DNA from: Clostridia bacterium
GTDB lineage: Bacteria; Bacillota; Clostridia; Oscillospirales; Acutalibacteraceae
Assembly (NCBI GenBank): GCA_900768035.1
Contig: CAAGBH010000132.1
Location: 1-22,626, forward strand
Reading direction: 5' to 3'
Length of the DNA: 22,626 bases
The notes under the pieces are model-generated. The model searched no databases. It was not told the DNA's origin and saw only the letters and a program-made list of their open reading frames with translations. Of the stretch, positions 1 to 7,700 are shown piece after piece. The first letter of the stretch is position 1. Every line of letters begins with the position of its first letter. Made by a program: the position numbers and the translations under genes.

Positions 1-1088
1 CCATCAAAATGTTTGTTTTGGAGATGGCGTGGTATATCTCCGCCAATACCTCTTTCAATATCAGCCATTGCGGCATTTATCGCATCGTGTGCCGAGTTAG
101 ATTTAGGCGAAGTTGCCACAAGAATCACCGCATTTGCAAGCGGAAGTCTCGCTTCGGGAAGTCCTACCATCATAGCGGTATCAACCGCCGCTTTTACAAT
201 AGGAATTATTTGAGGATATGCAAGTCCAACATCCTCGTTAGCGCAAACCAAAAGTCTTCTGCAGGCGCTCGGCAAGTCTCCCGCCGCTAAAAGTCTTCCT
301 AAATAATAAATTGCAGCATCCGGGTCAGAGCCTCGCATTGATTTTTGATATGCCGATATAATATCGTAATGCTCATCACCCTCCCGGTCATAACGAACCG
401 CATTAGAAGAAAGTATTTCTTCAACCGTTTCAGGCGAAACCTTAACTTCATCGCCCTGTCTACAGGTCAAAACGCAAAGTTCAAGCATATTAAGTGCACG
501 GCGCACATCACCATTGGCGGCGCTTGCCATTTTCTTAATATCTTCGGGAGAAATATCAATATTTAAATTATTTTCAGTTTTTAAAACTTCAATTCCCCTA
601 TTTATTACTGAAATAATATCCCCGCTTGAGAGCGTTTTAAACTCAAAAACAGTAGAACGGCTTAAAATTGCATTATAAACATAGAAATAAGGGTTTTCAG
701 TAGTAGATGCAATCAGCGTAATATCGCCGTTCTCTATATATGATAACAAAATCTGTTGTTGTTTTTTGTTGAAATACTGAATCTCGTCAAGATAAAGCAA
801 AATTCCGTTACTGCTTTCAATAGTACCGATTGTATTAACAATCTCCTTAATATCGGCAGTTGAGGCGGTTGTTGCATTAAGATAACAAAGTTTTTTACCG
901 CTTGTTTTAGCAATTATATTAGCAACGGTGGTCTTACCAACACCCGACGGACCGTAGAATATCAAATTTGGTATATCCTTAGAGTCAATAATTCTTCTTA
1001 ATACCTTTCCGTCTGTAAGTAAGTGTTTTTGCCCGAAGACTTCTTCGATATTTTGAGGTCTTAATCTGTCCGCTAACGGAGAATTCAT
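1..1088 (-). CDS. rarA: Replication-associated recombination protein A (RarA/MgsA), 3' end cut by window edge
   Basis: AAA+ ATPase of the clamp-loader-like RarA/MgsA/Mgs1 family, which acts at stalled replication forks. I translated the frame by hand: it opens with ATG at 1088 and stays open to the window edge, giving about 362 residues. Walker A GPSGVGKT lies near residues 46-53 and Walker B LLYLDEIQ near 97-104. The STTEN sensor-1 segment, an LSRS arginine-finger region and the DVRRALNMLE lid follow. The C-terminal MgsA domain runs to RHLQNKHFDG, so only the last tens of residues are missing. The ribosome binding site is AAGGGAAG just upstream. Walker B has DEIQ where many homologues have DEIH. 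The gene is divergent from the flippase gene. It is truncated by the window, not broken. The family call is firm. Confidence 0.93.
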   Translation of the reverse strand, partial: MNSPLADRLRPQNIEEVFGQKHLLTDGKVLRRIIDSKDIPNLIFYGPSGVGKTTVANIIAKTSGKKLCYLNATTASTADIKEIVNTIGTIESSNGILLYLDEIQYFNKKQQQILLSYIENGDITLIASTTENPYFYVYNAILSRSTVFEFKTLSSGDIISVINRGIEVLKTENNLNIDISPEDIKKMASAANGDVRRALNMLELCVLTCRQGDEVKVSPETVEEILSSNAVRYDREGDEHYDIISAYQKSMRGSDPDAAIYYLGRLLAAGDLPSACRRLLVCANEDVGLAYPQIIPIVKAAVDTAMMVGLPEARLPLANAVILVATSPKSNSAHDAINAAMADIERGIGGDIPRHLQNKHFD

Positions 1089-1111
1089 ATTTTCACTTCC
1101 CTTTTAACTAC

Positions 1112-1140
1112 ATTATATATGTTTTTTCATTTTGTTGCAA
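1112..1140 (-). promoter_or_regulatory. Candidate sigma-A promoter for rarA
   Basis: Reading the minus strand, TTGCAA (1140-1135) is followed after 17 bases by TATAAT (1117-1112), about 24 bases before the rarA start. The -10 is perfect and the -35 matches 4 of 6. TTGCAA is its own reverse complement, so it could also serve the divergent flippase gene, but I saw no good -10 for that direction. Confidence 0.6.
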
Positions 1141-1188
1141 CCGTTTAACATACAATTAAATATACACAGTAAAAGGAATGAAAAAACA

Positions 1189-2715
1189 TTGAAAAAAACT
1201 ATATTTATTAAAAACGCACTAATATTAACCGCATCTTCCTTAATTTTGCGGTTTATAGGCATTATTTTCAAGGTATGGCTTGCGAAAAAAATCGGTAGCG
1301 AGGGTATCGGTCTTTACCAACTTGTCTTTTCTGTCTATATGTTGGCAACAACCTTTGCGATAAGCGGAACTTCAACCGCCGTAACACGCCTTGTTGCCGA
1401 AGAATTGGCTTTGGGCAGTAAGAAAAGCACCATTAAAATTTTACGCCGTGCAATAGAAATAACCCTTATAATTGCATTTGTTTCGGTGATTATACTCTAT
1501 TTTGGAGCGGAATTTATAGCCAACAGATTTTTAAACGATGCCCGTGCAATCCCTGCGCTTAAAATTCTTCCCATTTCACTTCCGTTTATAGGAATAACCT
1601 CGTGTCTTAGAGGATATTTTGTTGCAAGACGAAAAATAACACCAACCGCCCTGTCACAAATTTTTGAACAGGCAATAAGAATTGTGTTGATTTTATTTTT
1701 AATCAACAAATTTTCGCACGGCGGACTTTCTTCCTCTTGTTTTGCGGTAATTTTAGGGGACTGTATGGCAGAAATACTGTCATTTTTAGTTCTTTATTTA
1801 AGTTATCTTTTCGACAAAAGAAAATTAAACTCACTTTCGGGCAGAAGCCGACCGCCATTCCCGATAGTTAAACAAATTTTACATATTTCCGTTCCCATAA
1901 CTTCGGGGCGGTATCTCAACACCGCACTTCGCACCGCAGAAAATATTTTAGTTCCTAAAAATCTTGCAAAATACCGTTTCGGAAGTGAAAATGCGCTATC
2001 ACAATTCGGTATGATAAAGGGTATGGCATTGCCGATACTGTTTTTTCCGTCAACCATACTGAATTCCGTATCAACATTACTGATTCCCGAAATCTCTGAG
2101 GCGTCGGCAAGAAATCACAACTGGTTGGTTAAATCGGCAAGTGAAAAAACACTCAAAATGACATCTCTTATAGGTTTCATTTTTGGAGCAATATTCTTTG
2201 TTGCGGGTGAAGAAATCGGCTTTTTGCTCTATAAAGACCATTCGGTAGGTTTTCTGCTTAAAGCCCTTTCGCCGATAGTCCCCCTTATGTATCTTGACAG
2301 TATCTGCGACGGAATATTAAAGGGTTTAGACCAACAGGTTTTCACTTTCCGTACCGCAATTTCAGATTCTATAATAAGGATTGTTTTAATTTCGGTTATG
2401 CTTAAAAGAATGGGACTTTGGGGTTTTATAATAATAATGTATTTTTCAAATTTTTTAACCTGTGTTTTAAACGTTGGCAGACTGATTAAGGTGAGCCGTG
2501 CAAAAGTGGAAATTTCAAATCAAATAATTTTACCGCTTATAATATCAATTACGGTTTGTCTGTTTTTGAATTTTTTATTGTCAGGGTTAAAGAGCATTAA
2601 TATTTTCTTATTTGTGGCAATGATAAGTGTTTTTTCAGGTGTTTTATATATTGCTTTACTTTTTATGTTTAAAATACTTAAAAAAGAGGATTTTTTAAAG
2701 CAAAAACCCCTATAA
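1189..2715 (+). CDS. SpoVB/MurJ-like polysaccharide (lipid-linked oligosaccharide) flippase
   Basis: Polytopic membrane protein of the MOP (MATE-like) exporter superfamily, SpoVB/RfbX type, about 508 aa. Many hydrophobic segments run along the whole length, starting with ALILTASSLILRFIGIIFK. The GSEGIGLYQLVFSVYML segment and the following TAVTRLVAEE are typical of SpoVB-like proteins. Relatives move lipid-linked peptidoglycan or polysaccharide precursors across the membrane, and SpoVB itself is needed for spore cortex synthesis. I chose TTG at 1189 because AAGGAA (1173-1178) lies 10 bases before it. The frame is open back to a TTG at 1132, but that stretch is not hydrophobic and has no ribosome binding site. 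The gene opposes its minus-strand neighbours. The exact substrate is not readable from the sequence. The stop lies inside the terminator of the opposing transcript. Confidence 0.85.
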   Translation: MKKTIFIKNALILTASSLILRFIGIIFKVWLAKKIGSEGIGLYQLVFSVYMLATTFAISGTSTAVTRLVAEELALGSKKSTIKILRRAIEITLIIAFVSVIILYFGAEFIANRFLNDARAIPALKILPISLPFIGITSCLRGYFVARRKITPTALSQIFEQAIRIVLILFLINKFSHGGLSSSCFAVILGDCMAEILSFLVLYLSYLFDKRKLNSLSGRSRPPFPIVKQILHISVPITSGRYLNTALRTAENILVPKNLAKYRFGSENALSQFGMIKGMALPILFFPSTILNSVSTLLIPEISEASARNHNWLVKSASEKTLKMTSLIGFIFGAIFFVAGEEIGFLLYKDHSVGFLLKALSPIVPLMYLDSICDGILKGLDQQVFTFRTAISDSIIRIVLISVMLKRMGLWGFIIIMYFSNFLTCVLNVGRLIKVSRAKVEISNQIILPLIISITVCLFLNFLLSGLKSINIFLFVAMISVFSGVLYIALLFMFKILKKEDFLKQKPL

Positions 2716-2721
2716 ATAGGG
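2702..2721 (-). terminator. Rho-independent terminator for the tadA-side transcript
   Basis: On the minus strand the stem CCCTAT-TT-ATAGGG (2721-2708) is followed by G and a run of five T (2706-2702). It overlaps the 3' end of the flippase gene, so the two convergent transcripts end within the same few bases. In the plus direction the T run is weak. Confidence 0.65.
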
Positions 2722-2885
2722 CATTTTAAGGTGAAAAACACAGTATTTTGTGTTTCAGCCGATTGTTTTGACCTTTCGTGTACACCACTACGCAACAGGT
2801 GATTTCTATTGGCTGAGAAGGAGCGTTTTTAATGCGTAATTTTAGTGTGCTGCGCACATAGATAGCGTTGCCTTTGACGACACGA
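2722..2885. other. Compact structured intergenic element downstream of tadA, unidentified
   Basis: Gap of about 164 bases between the tadA stop and the terminator. It contains a 9-bp long-range stem (2755-2763 with 2808-2816, including one G-U pair when read on the plus strand), a hairpin AAACACA/TGTGTTT with a 6-base loop (2736-2755) and a tight hairpin TGTGC-TGC-GCACA (2846-2858). It looks less AT-biased than the neighbouring spacers. It also carries AATGCGTAAT (2831-2840), a 10-mer shared with the inverted repeat near mrp. No known RNA family was recognised. It could be an interspersed repeat, a small RNA or a decayed insertion. Confidence 0.4.
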
Positions 2886-3329
2886 TTAACTCCTAATTGA
2901 TTTAAAAAAATCTTCAAGAATTTTTTTGCATTCGTCTTCGCAAATTCCGGCATAAACTTCAACTTTGTGGTTAAACGGATAGTCACACAAATTGATAATA
3001 CTATCCATACAACCCATATTTTTATCGAACGCACCGAAGACCACAGTTTTAATTCTTGAATTTATAATCGCACCCGTACACATAGGGCAAGGCTCGAGGG
3101 TTACATACATTTCACATCCGTCAAGTCTCCAACTGCCAAGTTTCTGGCAAGCAGAATTTATAGCCTCAATCTCAGCGTGGGAAAGTGCATTTTGTTTTTG
3201 CTCTCGCAAATTATGACCGACAGATATAATCTGCCCGTCTTTAACAATTACAGCGCCAACCGGCACTTCACCTAAATCAAAAGCAATTCTTGCTTGCTTT
3301 ATTGCCTCTTGCATAAATTTTTTATCCAT
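2886..3329 (-). CDS. tadA: tRNA-specific adenosine deaminase
   Basis: Zinc deaminase that converts adenosine 34 to inosine in tRNA-Arg(ACG), allowing wobble reading. The protein is 147 aa, a normal length. The zinc site and proton shuttle are visible: HAE at residues 51-53 (His51, Glu53) and PCPMC at 80-84 (Cys81, Cys84). I chose ATG at 3329, preceded by GAGG with a 5-base spacer. The ATG at 3347 lies in the T tail of the terminator-like hairpin just upstream and has no ribosome binding site. In Bacillus tadA is followed by the small SRP RNA and dnaX, but here neither is present. The nearest upstream gene on the same strand is the membrane protein ending at 3374. Confidence 0.95.
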   Translation of the reverse strand: MDKKFMQEAIKQARIAFDLGEVPVGAVIVKDGQIISVGHNLREQKQNALSHAEIEAINSACQKLGSWRLDGCEMYVTLEPCPMCTGAIINSRIKTVVFGAFDKNMGCMDSIINLCDYPFNHKVEVYAGICEDECKKILEDFFKSIRS

Positions 3330-3338
3330 AATAACCTC

Positions 3339-3368
3339 AAAAAACATAAGGCGGTCAACTGACCGCCT
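3339..3368 (-). terminator. Terminator-like hairpin between the membrane protein gene and tadA
   Basis: Perfect 9-bp stem AGGCGGTCA / TGACCGCCT with a 2-base centre (3349-3368). It is flanked by six T on the minus strand (3344-3339) and by ATTTTTT on the plus strand. It ends only about 10 bases before the tadA start, so it can act as terminator of the upstream gene, as an attenuator for tadA, or both. Confidence 0.7.
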
Positions 3369-3373
3369 ATTTT

Positions 3374-3985
3374 TTAAATTTGATTAAATCTTTCCTGTGG
3401 GGTAAGTTTCGGTTCTTTGTTTCTTAAAACGAACAAGAAAATCGGATAAAGGAAAGAAATGAAAATTGATAACACTAAGAACACTGTAGCATTATTATTA
3501 TCATAAATTGCAAAAATACGCCACAAGGCTATGTAATAAACCACACTCTGTGCAATAGCGATACCTATAAGTGCTAAATAACCGAGTAAAAGCGGTATGA
3601 TAATAGCGATACCGCCCATCATAGATTCATCTACGCTTCCTTCAACAATATTTGCGGTTGTTGCGGTTGTAAACATAACCGCCGACACAACTGCCAAAAC
3701 CACAAATAAAACAGCAATAGCCAATATTATTATATTGAGCGTTAAAAGAATTTTACTGAATTTAGCCGACGGTTTGCCGTCGTTCTTAACATATTGCTCT
3801 GCAACTTTTCCGAGAGCATACACGTTTGCAACAGGCACGAAAGCAAGCCAAGGGTTTTTAAAACCTAATCTTTGCCCCATTCGGTAGAGCCCGAAAGCCT
3901 CAAACAAATACATTGTGATTGAAATTCCGAAAATCACAACGAAATAAATAATTATGAATGCTAAACCTGCTGTAAAATCTGCCAT
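3374..3985 (-). CDS. Polytopic membrane protein of unknown function (possibly DUF5684-like)
   Basis: 203-aa integral membrane protein with about five hydrophobic segments: residues near 6-32, 79-105, 123-150 and two near the C-terminus. A cytoplasmic-looking loop holds the segment RLGFKNPWLAFVPVANVYAL, which resembles the short aromatic loop of a family of small Clostridia membrane proteins annotated as DUF5684 or signal-peptidase-adjacent. This resemblance is from memory and not verified. The AGGAGG ribosome binding site at 3997-3992 overlaps the stop (TAG) of the CPBP gene, so the two are very likely co-transcribed and translationally linked. The C-terminal tail RNKEPKLTPQERFNQI is hydrophilic. 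No catalytic motif is visible and I assign no function. Confidence 0.8.
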   Translation of the reverse strand: MADFTAGLAFIIIYFVVIFGISITMYLFEAFGLYRMGQRLGFKNPWLAFVPVANVYALGKVAEQYVKNDGKPSAKFSKILLTLNIIILAIAVLFVVLAVVSAVMFTTATTANIVEGSVDESMMGGIAIIIPLLLGYLALIGIAIAQSVVYYIALWRIFAIYDNNNATVFLVLSIFISFLYPIFLFVLRNKEPKLTPQERFNQI

Positions 3986-3997
3986 TTAAAATTCCTC

Positions 3998-5059
3998 CTA
4001 TTTAAAAAATGCTAATGCTTCTATAACCGAAATTATTGTAAAAATAATTATAGTTGCACTTTCAAAAAACCATTTATACTTCTGTTTTTCAGAAGATTTT
4101 GTTTTTTCGCCCTGTAAATTATATGCATCGTCTCTGTTTTTGAGAAGATAAACCGCTACGAAGCCTAACAATAGCGAAACACACAGAAAAACTGTATAAA
4201 AAACATTTTGAAAATTCTGCGTTACGCCGTTAAGGGCATATTCAATAAACACAGAAATAAAATTATTAAATGCGTGAACTGCAACCGCAATCCACAAAGT
4301 ATCACTTTTAACTGTGATATACGCCAACACAAGCCCCACCAGAAAAGCAAACGGAATCTGTTGGAAATTACCATGCATAATACCGAACACGATAGACGAA
4401 GCGATTATTGCAAAACCGTCACCGAATTTTCTCAAAGAGCCTAAAACAAAACCTCTGAAAGCAAATTCTTCCACCAACGCCGGAACAACCGAAGTTGCAA
4501 TCAAAGTTAATAAAAACCCGAAAAAACCCTCCGGTTTTTCGCCAAAATCTACCTCATAATCTATACCTAAGTTTGAGAAAAACTGCCTCGCAATAGATAC
4601 AGCCATATTTGCAAATGCGCAAAATGAAATTCCAAACAAAAGCAAGGGTAAAATATCCTGTTTTTGCGGTTTTTTAAAACTTACTAAATCACTAATTCTA
4701 TACCCTGAACATTTAAAAAAGATGATAAAAGGCAGGGTAAACATTATGCTTGAAATCACAATCTGTAAAACCTGTTTTACCGCCGCATCATTAAAATAAG
4801 AATAAATATCTGCACCGCTGATACTTAAAAATATAAGAGAAAAGGAACTCACCAGTGAAAACAAATATGGTATTGCCAACATCGCAAGCAAACTGCCACC
4901 TATAGTAAGGGCGGTTTTTTTAATTTTCTTTCGTTCTTCAAATGTTTCAGGTGTGAGACCGTATGGAATATATGTCACATAAGTCGTTTGCGGAGGAGCG
5001 TCATTAAAATTCTGCTGTCCGCCAAAAGTTTCATTATTAAATTCGTTATCTTGATTCAT
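3998..5059 (-). CDS. CPBP-family intramembrane protease (Abi/Rce1-like)
   Basis: About 353-aa membrane protein of the CPBP (CAAX protease and bacteriocin-processing) family, intramembrane glutamate-type proteases. The three conserved motifs are all present: EEFAFR at residues 197-202, the FGIMHG histidine at 229, and HAFNN with His262 and Asn266. About eight hydrophobic segments follow a hydrophilic, Asn/Gln-rich N-terminal tail of about 45 residues. The start is uncertain: ATG at 5059 is preferred, but GTG at 5074 is in frame and neither has a strong ribosome binding site. Substrate is unknown; family members process prenylated proteins, bacteriocins or regulatory membrane proteins. Its position behind gyrA and its coupling to the next membrane gene suggest a small membrane operon at the tail of the origin cluster. 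Confidence 0.85.
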   Translation of the reverse strand: MNQDNEFNNETFGGQQNFNDAPPQTTYVTYIPYGLTPETFEERKKIKKTALTIGGSLLAMLAIPYLFSLVSSFSLIFLSISGADIYSYFNDAAVKQVLQIVISSIMFTLPFIIFFKCSGYRISDLVSFKKPQKQDILPLLLFGISFCAFANMAVSIARQFFSNLGIDYEVDFGEKPEGFFGFLLTLIATSVVPALVEEFAFRGFVLGSLRKFGDGFAIIASSIVFGIMHGNFQQIPFAFLVGLVLAYITVKSDTLWIAVAVHAFNNFISVFIEYALNGVTQNFQNVFYTVFLCVSLLLGFVAVYLLKNRDDAYNLQGEKTKSSEKQKYKWFFESATIIIFTIISVIEALAFFK

Positions 5060-5090
5060 AAAAAGGAAATTCACTCTCTTTCGGAATATT

Positions 5091-5110
5091 GGGCGGCGTT
5101 TTCACCGCCC
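5091..5110 (-). terminator. GC-rich hairpin after gyrA, weak terminator candidate
   Basis: On the minus strand GGGCGGTG-AAAA-CGCCGCCC forms an 8-bp stem (one T-G pair) directly after the gyrA stop. No T run follows, so it may be an RNA-stabilising or partial terminator hairpin rather than a full terminator. Confidence 0.4.
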
Positions 5111-5119
5111 TTTCCGCAA

Positions 5120-7687
5120 TTATTCGTCTTCCCCTAAAACTTCGGTGGGCTCATTTGCTTCTGCTTCTAATAAAGCATTATCAACTTCGCCCGCATCTTT
5201 ATCGGCTTCTTCGGGTTTTTCTGTTACTTCTTCTTCATTATGGTCAGTAACCGCAACCGAAAGAATCTTTTCACCCTCTGCCACACGCATAACTCTTACA
5301 CCCTTTGCAGGACGTGAGAACTGTGAAATATCGCCGCTGAAAATACGGATAATAATACCGTTAGAGGCAATCATTATAATGTCCATATCTTCTTCTACAG
5401 TCAGTACTGCCGCAACATCGCCGTATTTTTCAACACGGTAGTTAGTAAGACCTTTACCGCCTCTTGACTGTAAGCGGTAATCAGAAATCGGACTAATTCT
5501 TCCGTAACCTGTTTCGGTGATAGTTAAAAGACGGGTGTTTTCATTGGTAACAGCCATTGCAACAACAAAGTCATTTTCTTTGGTGGTAATAGCCTTAACA
5601 CCTCTTGCATTTCTACCCATTGCACGAACATTATTTTCATTAAACTGAATTGCAAAGCCTTTTTTGGTTGCAACAAGCAAGTTATCATTACCGCTTGTCA
5701 TTCTAACAAATGTGAGTTCGTCATCGTCGTCAATAGAAATTGCAATAATACCGCTCTTACGGGTATTTCTGAAATCATAAAGTCTTGTTCTCTTGATAAT
5801 ACCTTTTTTAGTTACCATTGTTATAAATTTATCTTCATCAAGTTCTGATGCAGGCAAAATAATGGTGATTTTTTCTTCGGGCATCAAAGGTAAAATATTT
5901 ATAATATTCATACCCTTTGAAGTTCTGCTGCCCTCAGGTATTTCATAAGCCTTTATACGATACATTCTGCCGAAATTGGAGAAAAGCATAATATAATCGT
6001 GTGAAGAACAAACAAACATATTTTCAACAATATCGTCTTCACGGGTGGTCATACCTGTAATACCACGACCGCCTCTATTTTGAACATTATAAGTATCAGC
6101 GGGAAGTCTCTTGATATAACCGTTTGCAGTTTTTGTTAATACACACTGTTCTTCGGGGATAAGGTCTTCAATATCAACTTCGCCCGCAACGTCAGAAATT
6201 TCTGTTCGGCGTTCGTCAGAGAATTTATCACGAAGATTAAGTGCCTCTGTTTTAACAATATCCAAAATTCTTTCTTTACTTGCAAGGATTGCTTCACATT
6301 CTTTAATAAATGCAAGTTTTTCTTCCAATTCGTCAAGAATTTTCTGTTTTTCAAGACCTGAAAGTTTACCTAATTGCATCTGAACGATAGCAGTTGCCTG
6401 AATATCGTCAAGTTGGAATCTTTCCATCAAAGCCTCTTTACTTTCAGGAATACTCTTGCTTGCACGGATAATTTTAATAACTTCGTCGATGAAATCAAGC
6501 GCAACTTTGAGACCCTCTAAAATATGGGCTCTTTCTTCGGCTTTACGCTTATCAAAAGCGGTTCTTCTTTCAATAATATCACATTGGAAGTCAATGCAAT
6601 TTTGAAGCATCTCTTTAAGGGTTAAAATTTGCGGTTTGCCGTTTACAATGGCAAGCAAAATAGCACCGAAAGTAGTCTGTAAAGAGGTGTTTTTATAAAG
6701 TTTATTTAAAACAACCTGTGGATTAGCGTCTTTTTTAAGGTCAACGATAATTCTGATACCGCCGTCACGCTTTGAAGAATAGTCAACAACATCGTCGATA
6801 CCCTCAATTCTCTTATCGGCCGCTAAATCGTAAATATTTTTAACAAGTTCCTGTTTTTTAACCTTATATGGAATTTCGGTAATAACAATTCTGAATCTGC
6901 CGTTTTTAACCTCTTCAATTTCGGCTTTACCACGAAGAATAATTTTACCTCTGCCGGTAGCATAAGCCGCACGGATACCGCTTCTTCCCATAATAATACC
7001 GCCTGTTGGGAAGTCAGGTCCTTTAATATATTGGCAAATTTCCTGTAATTCAGCCTCAGGATTATCAATAAGACAGCACATACCGTCAATTACTTCACCC
7101 AAATTGTGAGGCGGAATTTCGGTAGCCATACCAACCGCAATACCTGACGAGCCGTTTACCAAAAGTTGCGGGAAACGAACAGGCAAAACATTCGGTTCTT
7201 CCAAACGGTTATCATAGTTTGGACTGAAATCAACAGTTTCCTTGTCAATATCATCAAGCATACTGTGAGAAAGTCTGTTCATTCTCGATTCTGTATAACG
7301 ATAAGCAGCAGCAGGGTAACCGTCAATGTTACCGAAGTTACCGTGACCGTCAATAAGAGGATATCTCAAAGAGAAATCCTGCGCCATACGAACCATTGCA
7401 TCATAAACAGATGCGTCACCGTGTGGATGGTATCTACCAAGAACTGAACCTACCGTATCAGCACACTTACGGTATGCTTTATCGGGGGTAAGTCCGTTTT
7501 CATACATTGTATAAAGTATTCTTCTGTGAACAGGTTTCAATCCGTCACGAACATCGGGGATAGCACGGCCCACTAAAACCGACATTGAATACTGAAGCAT
7601 ACTTTGTTTTACTTCATCAACAATTTCAACAGGCTGAATGTTAGTTTCCTCATCACTCGGCCAATATACATTTTCTTGTTTAGCCAT
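5120..7687 (-). CDS. gyrA: DNA gyrase subunit A
   Basis: Breakage-reunion subunit of gyrase; with GyrB it introduces negative supercoils. The protein is 855 aa, full length. The catalytic tyrosine is Tyr131 in AAAYRYTE (E. coli Tyr122). The winged-helix/tower region is followed by the six-bladed C-terminal domain with its GyrA box QSRGGKG, a clear gyrase rather than topoisomerase IV mark, and a related VQNRGGRG repeat earlier. The C-terminal tail is acidic, rich in Glu and Asp. The quinolone-determining stretch reads HPHGDASVYD: the residue equivalent to E. coli Ser83 is Ala92, and Asp87 is kept as Asp96. GGAGG precedes ATG 7687, and gyrB ends 13 bases upstream, so the two subunits are co-transcribed. 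Confidence 0.98.
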   Translation of the reverse strand: MAKQENVYWPSDEETNIQPVEIVDEVKQSMLQYSMSVLVGRAIPDVRDGLKPVHRRILYTMYENGLTPDKAYRKCADTVGSVLGRYHPHGDASVYDAMVRMAQDFSLRYPLIDGHGNFGNIDGYPAAAYRYTESRMNRLSHSMLDDIDKETVDFSPNYDNRLEEPNVLPVRFPQLLVNGSSGIAVGMATEIPPHNLGEVIDGMCCLIDNPEAELQEICQYIKGPDFPTGGIIMGRSGIRAAYATGRGKIILRGKAEIEEVKNGRFRIVITEIPYKVKKQELVKNIYDLAADKRIEGIDDVVDYSSKRDGGIRIIVDLKKDANPQVVLNKLYKNTSLQTTFGAILLAIVNGKPQILTLKEMLQNCIDFQCDIIERRTAFDKRKAEERAHILEGLKVALDFIDEVIKIIRASKSIPESKEALMERFQLDDIQATAIVQMQLGKLSGLEKQKILDELEEKLAFIKECEAILASKERILDIVKTEALNLRDKFSDERRTEISDVAGEVDIEDLIPEEQCVLTKTANGYIKRLPADTYNVQNRGGRGITGMTTREDDIVENMFVCSSHDYIMLFSNFGRMYRIKAYEIPEGSRTSKGMNIINILPLMPEEKITIILPASELDEDKFITMVTKKGIIKRTRLYDFRNTRKSGIIAISIDDDDELTFVRMTSGNDNLLVATKKGFAIQFNENNVRAMGRNARGVKAITTKENDFVVAMAVTNENTRLLTITETGYGRISPISDYRLQSRGGKGLTNYRVEKYGDVAAVLTVEEDMDIIMIASNGIIIRIFSGDISQFSRPAKGVRVMRVAEGEKILSVAVTDHNEEEVTEKPEEADKDAGEVDNALLEAEANEPTEVLGEDE

Positions 7688-7700
7688 TTGTTATCCCTCC

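Noticed and set aside
1..1088. rarA as a pseudogene because no stop or full-length ORF is present
   Set aside because: The frame is intact with all motifs from ATG 1088 to the edge; the missing C-terminus is outside the window.
2716..2885. Small SRP RNA (scr/ffs) next to tadA, as in Bacillus
   Set aside because: Neither strand shows the conserved SRP domain IV loop (GGAA tetraloop with the CAGG asymmetric-loop side), and the fold seen by eye is a set of separate hairpins rather than one long rod.
2726..3034. 102-residue ORF on the minus strand overlapping tadA
   Set aside because: Its first half is a shifted-frame shadow of tadA and no ribosome binding site precedes its start; the rest is the structured spacer, which is better explained as non-coding.
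4208..4559. Plus-strand ORFs antisense to the CPBP protease gene
   Set aside because: No ribosome binding site and biased residue content typical of antisense shadows.
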